This document shows positions 1 to 5,927 of a DNA stretch of 13,922 nucleotides, piece after piece. The translations under genes and the position numbers were made by a program. The notes under the pieces are model-generated. The model did no database searches. It saw only the letters and a program-made list of their open reading frames with translations, and was not told the origin of the DNA. Origin of the DNA: Deltaproteobacteria bacterium RIFOXYA12_FULL_61_11 (lineage in GTDB: Bacteria; Bdellovibrionota_F; JAHFAK01; YA12-FULL-61-11); NCBI GenBank assembly GCA_001799195.1, contig MGSU01000334.1, forward strand, positions 24,997 through 38,918, in the 5' to 3' direction. Position 1 is the first letter of the stretch; every line of letters starts with the position of its first letter.

Positions 1-169
1 TAAGCTGTCCCACGGGAACCTGCTCGACCGTCCCTGGACCGCCAAGCTCTTCCCCTGTTGGCTCGAAGGCAGGGGTCTCGTCCGAGTCCCGATTGCTGAA
101 GGCCGGCCAGGTACAGCCGGTGTGGAGACCGAACAAGAAGCACAGAAGGCACAAACACACCGGTCGCAT
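1..169 (-). CDS. 5' fragment of a putative lipoprotein gene (runs off left edge)
   Basis: Reading the minus strand from the ATG at 169 gives 56 open codons with no stop before the window edge. The first 19 residues form a bacterial lipoprotein-type signal: one Arg at position 2, a hydrophobic core rich in Leu, Phe and Cys, then LHTGC with Cys19 as the likely lipidated residue. The His at -3 is not canonical for a lipobox, so signal peptidase II cleavage is probable but not certain. After Cys19 the chain is acidic and rich in Gly, Pro and Glu, as is common for the linker behind a lipid anchor. A G-run (GGGGG) lies about 7 nt upstream of the ATG and could serve as a weak ribosome binding site. 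The gene is divergent from the secreted metalloprotease at 534. Only the N-terminus is visible, so no function can be assigned. Confidence 0.6.
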   Translation of the reverse strand, partial: MRPVCLCLLCFLFGLHTGCTWPAFSNRDSDETPAFEPTGEELGGPGTVEQVPVGQL

Positions 170-272
170 GGCGAACCCCCGTTGCCTCGGGAACTAGTAC
201 ACTATGTTAAGCCAGGGCGTCTTGCAAACGCCAGACCATGACAAGAAGATAAATATGTTCTCTTACCTATTG

Positions 273-301
273 ATTATAATATTTTTATTGACACCGGTCA
301 G
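273..301 (-). promoter_or_regulatory. candidate sigma70-type promoter for the lipoprotein gene
   Basis: On the minus strand there is CTGACC (301-296, four of six matches to the -35 consensus), a 17-bp spacer and a perfect TATAAT (278-273). Transcription would start near 266, giving a leader of about 97 nt before the ATG at 169. The AT-rich setting in a GC-rich genome supports a promoter. The plus-strand TATAAT at 275-280 has no matching -35 at proper spacing. Confidence 0.4.
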
Positions 302-363
302 GATTGCTCACGATCTATCATCCCGAATTCCAGATTCTTGTACTATCTATCTCCACACGCTAC

Positions 364-405
364 GCTCCTGCGGGAGCCCCCCACGGCATTGCCGGTCTGG
401 CAATG
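364..405. repeat. two adjacent small perfect inverted repeats
   Basis: GCTCC (364-368) pairs with GGAGC (373-377) around a 4-nt loop. CATTGCC (387-393) pairs with GGCAATG (399-405) around a 5-nt loop. No T-run follows on either strand, so they are not typical Rho-independent terminators. They could be protein-binding sites or structured leader RNA of the gene at 534; the function is unknown. Confidence 0.45.
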
Positions 406-533
406 TACTAGGATACCCTTGGGCAGGGTCAGCTCGGCCCCAATGAACAGAAGTCAAAACATACTATCATAGCGTTACTAATGGTTTTGGTTTTGCATCC
501 ACATGCGAGATCCCAGGTCTCGATGAGGTTGCC

Positions 534-1958
534 ATGCCCCTCTGCACACGCACGCTGCCGGCCTTCCTCCTGCTCCTGGTCTTCGTTTCCTACGAACCGG
601 TCCAAGCATCGTCCCTCCCTCGGGAACTCGAGAACCTGGATCCGGAGGCGACCTCGGCCGAACTTCGCAGGGCCTATGGCCGCTCGGGCCGGCTGCAGGC
701 CACGCTGCGTAACGCTATGCAACAAGTCGGCGGTTTCGTTCAACATTGCACTGGTGGAGCTTGTCCTCCCGGGCTGTTCGGGAACAGCTCAAACCATCGG
801 AGCATCCTCGAAGCAACCGCAGGGAGGTGCGACCTCGAGCAGATCATCGCGGTCGGCGAGCGCAATCTCCTCTGGCTCAACACCATCAACAAGACAAGAA
901 GCCCCGAGCAACAACTCGCCTTCACTTCCCCCAAACTCCAAGCAAAAATGGGTATCCCGATCGATCAACCGAAACGGTACGGCCACCGTTCGATCTGCAC
1001 CAAACTGGAGCGCGTTGTCTCGACCATGCCCGAAGATATGAAGACCGTACTCTTCGGAAAGGGTGAACTGCCCGAAGATCCCATCGTCCCGGAAAAGACG
1101 TACCTGGAACAGGGACGATCCCTGGATGAGCTATACCAGACGACCCTGCGTTGGAAAATGTTCGAACCCCATCGAGACCATTTCACCCGCCTAAGCGTGA
1201 TGGACATCAGAGGGTATTACTTTCTCCAGCGGGTGAAGAACCTCGAGAATGAACTGGCGGATTTTTCCGGTCTCACGCCGCAGCTCCAGGAGCAATACCG
1301 CACCTGGTTGCTCCAACTGTGCGCCAATGCCAGTGTGGTAGCGGGCGAGGGCTTTACCAGAGCGGAACAATGCAAAGGGCTGTTCGAGACCGCCTTGGCC
1401 GATGAGGCCCTGCCAGCCTATTACGAACGCTTCGTCGTGGCAGGAGCTGCGGTCTACCGAACCTACTTCGACATCCAGAATCCGAGGGAGAACCTGGACT
1501 GGAGCCGGGTAGACCACCAGGCCGAGGTCACCTTCCTCGATCCTCGCCAGCAACCGGTCCGGGATTTCCTCCAGACCAACCTCGAGGATGAGTTCCGCTA
1601 CCAGGAGTGGCAACTCCACCTGCGCTTCGTGAAACGAGGTGCGGGAGTGCCTCGGGTCCTCTTCGAGGCCAACGCAGCTCCTCATGTCAACGGGATCGGT
1701 GGTGACACTATCACCATGAACGCCAACGATTCCCTCGACGAATTCGGTACTCGTTGGGCCATCCGGCACGAATTCGGCCACCTGCTCGGCTTTCCCGACT
1801 GCTATTTCGAGTTCTTCGACAAGACAGTAGAGGAGATGGTCACCTACCAGATCGATCCAACGGATCTCATGTGCAGCCGCGCAGGGCATTTCACCAAGCG
1901 CATGTACCGTGAACTCGAAGCGGTCTATGGCGAAGAGGTCGAGGTCGCCATTCGCTGA
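534..1958 (+). CDS. secreted putative zinc metalloprotease (metzincin, snapalysin-like active site)
   Basis: The 474-aa protein starts with a Sec signal peptide (hydrophobic core at 9-18, likely cleavage after VQA at 23-25). The catalytic signature is near the C-terminus: HEFGHLLGFPD at 412-422, which fits HExxHxxGxxD with His412, His416 and Asp422 as zinc ligands and Glu413 as the base. A TDLMCS motif follows, with Met446 as the probable Met-turn. An Asp third ligand followed by a short link to the Met-turn is the arrangement known in snapalysin (M7) metzincins. The catalytic domain probably spans about 330-474. Residues 26-330 match nothing I recognise. Eight Cys remain after signal removal (72, 77, 99, 155, 263, 280, 423, 447), consistent with disulfides outside the cytoplasm. 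The start is supported by GAGG 5 nt before the ATG, just after a small hairpin. The substrate is unknown; a non-proteolytic role cannot be excluded. Confidence 0.75.
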   Translation: MPLCTRTLPAFLLLLVFVSYEPVQASSLPRELENLDPEATSAELRRAYGRSGRLQATLRNAMQQVGGFVQHCTGGACPPGLFGNSSNHRSILEATAGRCDLEQIIAVGERNLLWLNTINKTRSPEQQLAFTSPKLQAKMGIPIDQPKRYGHRSICTKLERVVSTMPEDMKTVLFGKGELPEDPIVPEKTYLEQGRSLDELYQTTLRWKMFEPHRDHFTRLSVMDIRGYYFLQRVKNLENELADFSGLTPQLQEQYRTWLLQLCANASVVAGEGFTRAEQCKGLFETALADEALPAYYERFVVAGAAVYRTYFDIQNPRENLDWSRVDHQAEVTFLDPRQQPVRDFLQTNLEDEFRYQEWQLHLRFVKRGAGVPRVLFEANAAPHVNGIGGDTITMNANDSLDEFGTRWAIRHEFGHLLGFPDCYFEFFDKTVEEMVTYQIDPTDLMCSRAGHFTKRMYRELEAVYGEEVEVAIR

Positions 1959-1989
1959 TCCGAAACCGTGTGTATCGGAATTCGTTGCA

Positions 1990-2151
1990 TTAACTGTACA
2001 TCACCATCAGAACAATGATCAGGAGAGGAATTCCGAACCACAGGAGGGCGAAAGCAAGCGGATTCTTCTTGGTGGGTTGCCCCTCCCCCCGCTCTCCCTC
2101 AGCAGTCCTGTTCACCTCTTTCATTCCCACGTTCTCTTTGTTCGTAGTCAT
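1990..2151 (-). CDS. small single-pass membrane protein (53 aa), unknown function
   Basis: From the ATG at 2151 the minus strand encodes 53 residues ending in TAA. Residues 1-30 are polar and charged (many Glu, Lys, Asn, Gly). Residues 31-50 form one strong hydrophobic helix with Trp, Pro and Gly (core LLWFGIPLLIIVLMV), and only MYS follows. The Lys-Lys pair at 28-29 just before the helix favours an N-inside orientation. GAGG lies 8 nt before the ATG. The sharp split into a charged and a hydrophobic half is hard to get by chance and supports a real gene. It converges on the metalloprotease (31-bp gap) and lies downstream of the 139-aa membrane protein on the same strand (107-bp gap). I do not recognise the family. 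Confidence 0.6.
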   Translation of the reverse strand: MTTNKENVGMKEVNRTAEGERGEGQPTKKNPLAFALLWFGIPLLIIVLMVMYS

Positions 2152-2258
2152 GCCCACCACCTCGTTAAAGACAAGCCTGGCAGCACCCTCGGTACTGCGA
2201 GGCTGATTACACTACCCTTTCCATCTTCCCGGCGCTCACCTCAGGAGCGACGGCCACT

Positions 2259-2678
2259 TTAGCAGTTTTTCGGGGAAGAAGCAGAGCGGATCGGAGGTCC
2301 TCGGGTAGGGCTCGGGCCTTGCCGCGGGTCACGCGGTGGACTGGTTTTCCCACCAAACGCGACGTCGACAATGGCGGGTGGTTTCAGTGAGGTTGCTACC
2401 TCGTCGGGCAACCAGGGCTGGAGCAGTCTGACGCTCTCTCGTCCTTCTAATATCTCCACTCGCTCCGGCTCGGCCACCCGAGCAGAGGGAGGAACGGTGA
2501 GTGGAGCCCAGACCCCCATGGGTTCGGGGACGACGTCGCTCAAGGGTTCAAGAGTGCGATCGAAGAACCACAGAACAAAAAGCGTACTCAACAGGAAAGC
2601 GAGAGCAGCCCTACCAAGAGAGGTGGGCAGTCCCGGGCGATCCCCGGCAGAACCGTAGTTGCTTTCGACAACGACCAT
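2259..2678 (-). CDS. membrane-anchored, proline-rich protein of unknown function (139 aa)
   Basis: Starting at the ATG at 2678, the frame encodes a short polar N-terminus, one transmembrane helix at about 22-39 (core AALAFLLSTLFVLWFF), and a Pro/Val/Glu-rich soluble tail of about 100 residues, presumably periplasmic. The tail becomes very Pro/Arg/Ser-rich after residue 110. The same frame stays open upstream to 3377, but that part lies antisense to the ATPase gene and reads as a shadow, so I take this internal start. No good ribosome binding site precedes the ATG, which lowers confidence. It is divergent from the CpaF-type ATPase with a 144-bp gap and could in principle be co-regulated with it. 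No family recognised. Confidence 0.5.
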   Translation of the reverse strand: MVVVESNYGSAGDRPGLPTSLGRAALAFLLSTLFVLWFFDRTLEPLSDVVPEPMGVWAPLTVPPSARVAEPERVEILEGRESVRLLQPWLPDEVATSLKPPAIVDVAFGGKTSPPRDPRQGPSPTRGPPIRSASSPKNC

Positions 2679-2811
2679 GGCCGAAGGGTGCCACAAGTGC
2701 GAAAAATGCACAAGGAGGTAAAGGGAATTCGGGCAGGACCATACAAGATTCCCGCCGAGATTGACTCCCCACCTCGGCTGGTTTAGCACCGTAGCCGTCC
2801 CGTGGGAGAAC

Positions 2812-2816
2812 GAGGT
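2812..2816 (+). promoter_or_regulatory. ribosome binding site that fixes the start of the CpaF-type ATPase
   Basis: GAGGT lies 6 nt before the GTG at 2823. An earlier in-frame GTG at 2802 has no comparable site, so translation most likely starts at 2823. Confidence 0.6.
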
Positions 2817-2822
2817 ACCGAC

Positions 2823-3956
2823 GTGAGCGACAATGTCCTGGCCAACACCGTCAAGGCGTTCCTGCAGCCCATCCGTTCCTACCTCGAGGACCCCGGCGTG
2901 TCCGAGGTCATGATCAACGGGCCCAAGGAGATCTTCTACGAACGCAAGGGTAAGCTGTACCGCTCCGAGACCTGCTTCGAGAACGACGAGCAGCTCATGG
3001 CCGCGGTGCGCAACATCGCCCAGTTCGTGGGTCGGGTCGTCGACGAGCAGCGGCCGACACTGGACGCCCGCCTGCCCGACGGCTCGCGTATCCACATCGT
3101 CATCCCGCCCTGCGCGCGCAAGGGCGCCTACGTGGCCATCCGCAAGTTCTTCCGCGAGAAGCTCGGCATCAAGGACCTGATCAACTTCAAGTCGCTCAGC
3201 GTGGACTGTGCCAAGTTCTTGAACCTGTGCATCCTGCTCAAGAAGAACCTCGTGGTTTCGGGCGGCACGTCCTCGGGCAAGACCACGATCCTGAACATCC
3301 TCTCGACCTTGATCCCGGACGACGAGCGCATCATCGTCATCGAGGACGCCTCGGAGTTGCAACTCCAGAAATCTCACCTCGTGCCCATGGAAACCCGTGC
3401 CCCGGACAAGAAGGGCGAGGGCGAGGTCAGCATGCGCGAACTGCTACGTTCGTCGCTGCGCATGCGGCCGGACCGCATCATCATCGGCGAGGTGCGCGGC
3501 GGCGAGGCCCTCGACCTGCTCCAAGCCATGAACACCGGGCACAGCGGGTCCATGACCACCCTGCACGCCAACAACCCGCGTCAGGCCATGAGCCGCCTCG
3601 AGACCCTGTCGCTGATGTCCGACGTCGAGCTGCCGCACCTTGCGGTCAAGAATCAGATCGCCTCGGCCATCGACATCGTCGTCCAGACCAGCCGACTACG
3701 CGACGGGAGCCGCCGCATCACCCACCTCTCCGAGGTCGTGGGCCTTGGCCCGGACGGCGATTACATCATTCATGATATCTTCACCTACGAGATCCTGCGC
3801 GCGGACAGTGAGGGCAATCTCATCGGATTACACCGCGCTGCCGGCATCCTGCCCAGTTTCTTCAAGGAGGCGAAAGCCCAGGGCTTCCCCTGTGAGGAGA
3901 GTCTCTTCACCGCGTCTTCGAAGCGCGGCCGCAACGATCAGGCCGAAGGGGGCTGA
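2823..3956 (+). CDS. cpaF: CpaF/TadA-type secretion ATPase (type II/IV secretion, Flp pilus family)
   Basis: The 377-aa protein is a GspE/VirB11-superfamily ATPase of the CpaF/TadA branch, which powers assembly of Flp/Tad pili or related machines at the cytoplasmic face of the inner membrane. Visible motifs in order: the N-terminal region with DPGVSEVMINGP (23-34); LDARLPDGSRIHIVIPP (80-96); Walker A GGTSSGKT (147-154); Asp box around RIIVIEDASELQL (169-181); Walker B-type IIIGEVRGGEAL (219-230); His box with GHSGSMTTLHANNP (239-252). All catalytic motifs are intact. The GTG start is chosen by its ribosome binding site. No other tad/cpa gene (TadB/C, CpaB/C/E, pilin) is in the window, so this copy is an orphan here. 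Its 3' end overlaps the convergent kinase gene by 19 bp, leaving no room for a terminator. An in-frame TAG at 2784 closes the frame upstream. Confidence 0.88.
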   Translation: MSDNVLANTVKAFLQPIRSYLEDPGVSEVMINGPKEIFYERKGKLYRSETCFENDEQLMAAVRNIAQFVGRVVDEQRPTLDARLPDGSRIHIVIPPCARKGAYVAIRKFFREKLGIKDLINFKSLSVDCAKFLNLCILLKKNLVVSGGTSSGKTTILNILSTLIPDDERIIVIEDASELQLQKSHLVPMETRAPDKKGEGEVSMRELLRSSLRMRPDRIIIGEVRGGEALDLLQAMNTGHSGSMTTLHANNPRQAMSRLETLSLMSDVELPHLAVKNQIASAIDIVVQTSRLRDGSRRITHLSEVVGLGPDGDYIIHDIFTYEILRADSEGNLIGLHRAAGILPSFFKEAKAQGFPCEESLFTASSKRGRNDQAEGG

Positions 3957-5839
3957 ACCGGAAGCTCGGCCGTTCCCAGCACCTCCCGCAGCGTTGCCAG
4001 GAGCAGGGCAGCGCGGAAGGGTTTTTCGAGGAACCGCCATCCCTTGCTGAGGTCACCGGTCTCGACCACATCTTTGGCATAGCCGGACATCAGGACCACC
4101 GCCAAGGTCGGATACGTTTTCGCCAAATTGGTGGCCAACTGCACCCCGTTCATCCGCGGCATGACCACGTCGGTGAGCAACAGGTCGATCCTGGGAACGT
4201 TGCGGCTCAGACCGAGGGCCTCCTCGCCGTTGGCGGCCGCGAGCACCGAAAAGCCGTGTTCCTCGAGCAAACGTTCGAGGAAATCGCGCAACCCGGCCTC
4301 GTCCTCGACGAGCAATACGACCCTGCCACTGCCTCTGCTCGGTTCGATCGATCGAGAGCCTTCCGGCGAGTGTTGGAGCGGCTGGGGCTCAACCTCGGGC
4401 AAGTAGATACGGAAGCGGCTGCCTCGCCCGGGTTCGGACTCCACCCGGATGTGCCCGCCGCTCTGTTCCACGATGCCGTGGACCGTCGCCAAACCCATAC
4501 CCGTGCCTTTGCCATCCTTCTTGGTGGTGAAGAAGGGATCGAAGATGCGCTCACGGGTCTTGCGGTCGATCCCGATGCCGCTGTCGCTGACCTCGAGCAC
4601 GGCCCAGGCGCGCTCGCTTCCGCGGCGTTCGAGACCGGGAGTCAGATCGTTGCGACCGGTGACGATTCGCAAGACTCCCCCGGACGGCATGGCATCGCGC
4701 GCGTTGAGCGCCAGATTGAGCACCACCTGTTCGAGTTGGCTCGGGTCGATGCGTACCAGCACGGGATGCGGCGCAAGTTGGACTTCGAATTCGAGCTGTT
4801 CGCCGATCAGGCGGCTGACCATTTCTTCCATGCCCCCCACGACCTTGTTCAGATCGAGCACCAGGGGCTTGAGCAGTTGCTTGCGACCGAAGGCCAGGAG
4901 CTGTTTGATGATCGCCGCGGCTTTTTCTCCGGCTTGGACAATGGCCTCCGCGAAGCGCCGAGGTTGGCTATCAGTCTCGAGGGTGTCGCTCAAGAGTTCG
5001 GCATAGCCGTTGATGACCGAGAGGAGATTGTTGAAATCATGGGCTATCCCGCCGGCGAGCCGACCTATCGCCTCCATCTTCTGACTCTGGCGGAGCTGTT
5101 CCTCCAAACGGTCGCGTTCCGAGACGTCGCGGCAGACGGTGACGAAGTCGATGATGTTGCCCTGGTTGTCCAAGAGCGGGGATAACGTCGTATCGCACGG
5201 CACTTCCTCGCGCCGCTTGTTCAGGAGAGTAACCCTGCCCTGCCAGACTTTGCCGCTCTGGAGCGACTGCAGGAGTTCGCGGTACCGGGAAGGATTCAAC
5301 CCCGAGCCGAAGAGTTCGACGATCTCGAGACCGAGGAGCTCGTCTTCGGTATACCCGAGCATCCGTTCGAAGGCCGGATTTGCGTACCGCAACCTGCCCT
5401 CGAGATCGATCAGGTACACCCCCTCTCCGATAGAGCGCAGGGCTGCTGCCAAACGGTTGTGTTCGTGTTCGCTGCGCCGATGAGCGCTGAGGTCCCGGGC
5501 GACCACTAAAAATTCTTCTACTCCCGTTCCCGGGCCGAGGGCCGAAGCGGTGAGCGCAACCTGGAGACCACCACCGCGGCAACGCAGGAGCACTTCCCAT
5601 TCGCGCAGTTTCCCGTTCCGCAGCATGGTGTTGAACGTCATGCACTCGTCGGTTTCTTCGTCAAGATCCTGGAACAAGGTGCAGAGCTGACGGGCGTGGA
5701 GTTCTTCCTCGACTACTCCGAGCAGGAAGGTTGCAGCGCGGTTGACCCTGACGATCCTGCCCTGCTCGTCCAAGATGAACAATGGGTCGGAGATCCCGTC
5801 GAGGAGAGCTTGGAGGTAGGGGTGAGGCAGGATGGTCAT
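3938..5839 (-). CDS. cytoplasmic PAS-PAS hybrid sensor histidine kinase with C-terminal receiver
   Basis: The 633-aa protein has no transmembrane segment. Domains in order: PAS 1 (about 9-118), PAS 2 (about 130-243), HisKA with GGIAHDFNN (phospho-acceptor His267), HATPase_c with N box NLALNARDA (375-383), G1 box DSGIGI (419-424), F box FDPFF (433-437) and G2 box GTGMGL (445-450), then a receiver domain (about 506-620) with acidic pocket Glu512-Asp513, phospho-acceptor Asp557, Ser585 and Lys606. All catalytic residues are present, so it should sense a signal through PAS and relay His267 to Asp557. The output partner, a phosphotransfer protein or response regulator, is not in the window. It lies 88 bp downstream of the NCS1 transporter on the same strand. 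A weak promoter-like pair (TTGACC at 5909-5904, 17-bp spacer, TACACC) lies in that gap. A perfect palindrome covers the probable ribosome binding site. Confidence 0.9.
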   Translation of the reverse strand: MTILPHPYLQALLDGISDPLFILDEQGRIVRVNRAATFLLGVVEEELHARQLCTLFQDLDEETDECMTFNTMLRNGKLREWEVLLRCRGGGLQVALTASALGPGTGVEEFLVVARDLSAHRRSEHEHNRLAAALRSIGEGVYLIDLEGRLRYANPAFERMLGYTEDELLGLEIVELFGSGLNPSRYRELLQSLQSGKVWQGRVTLLNKRREEVPCDTTLSPLLDNQGNIIDFVTVCRDVSERDRLEEQLRQSQKMEAIGRLAGGIAHDFNNLLSVINGYAELLSDTLETDSQPRRFAEAIVQAGEKAAAIIKQLLAFGRKQLLKPLVLDLNKVVGGMEEMVSRLIGEQLEFEVQLAPHPVLVRIDPSQLEQVVLNLALNARDAMPSGGVLRIVTGRNDLTPGLERRGSERAWAVLEVSDSGIGIDRKTRERIFDPFFTTKKDGKGTGMGLATVHGIVEQSGGHIRVESEPGRGSRFRIYLPEVEPQPLQHSPEGSRSIEPSRGSGRVVLLVEDEAGLRDFLERLLEEHGFSVLAAANGEEALGLSRNVPRIDLLLTDVVMPRMNGVQLATNLAKTYPTLAVVLMSGYAKDVVETGDLSKGWRFLEKPFRAALLLATLREVLGTAELPVQPPSA

Positions 5840-5842
5840 GGT

Positions 5843-5857
5843 GAAGAATGCTTCTTC
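5843..5857 (-). promoter_or_regulatory. palindrome at the start of the hybrid kinase gene
   Basis: GAAGAA (5843-5848) and TTCTTC (5852-5857) form a perfect 6-bp inverted repeat around 3 nt, ending 3 nt before the kinase ATG at 5839. On the mRNA the stem contains the purine-rich GAAGAA that is the only ribosome binding site candidate. It could therefore act as a translational block or a repressor site. This is inferred from position only. Confidence 0.4.
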
Positions 5858-5927
5858 CGCGCGGTGATTGAACAGGTCGCGGTGTACTCCATTCGCGCTC
5901 CCGGGTCAAGCCGCCTAACCGCCCCGG

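Larger units (their letters stand above)
170..533. other. gene-free divergent intergenic region, locally AT-rich
   Basis: This 364-bp stretch separates the lipoprotein fragment from the metalloprotease gene. The part at about 240-345 is clearly more AT-rich than its surroundings and holds overlapping TATAAT hexamers on both strands (plus 275-280, minus 273-278) and a TTGACA at 288-293. Two short perfect inverted repeats lie at 364-377 and 387-405, and a third (CGAGA/TCTCG, 506-522) sits just before the Shine-Dalgarno sequence of the downstream gene. The open frames here (for example 204-446) have no ribosome binding site and no protein-like composition, so I call none of them genes. Confidence 0.6.

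Noticed and set aside
204-446. 80-codon open frame on the plus strand with a short hydrophobic stretch
   Set aside because: No ribosome binding site. The hydrophobic part arises from the AT-rich promoter-like DNA and the rest has no protein-like pattern.
1959-1989. Terminator between the metalloprotease and the 53-aa gene
   Set aside because: TCCGA/TCGGA (1959-1963, 1975-1979) gives only a 5-bp stem with an 11-nt loop and no T-run.
2677-2721. 14-codon Cys-rich peptide (MAEGCHKCEKCTRR) on the plus strand, resembling a metal-binding motif
   Set aside because: No ribosome binding site, very short, and the ATG overlaps the start of the minus-strand 139-aa gene; likely chance.
2802-2822. Earlier in-frame GTG start for the CpaF-type ATPase
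   Set aside because: The GTG at 2823 has GAGGT at proper spacing; the earlier one does not.
4256-5185. 309-codon open frame on the plus strand
   Set aside because: Antisense to the intact hybrid kinase; long open frames opposite GC-rich genes are expected and it shows no domain.
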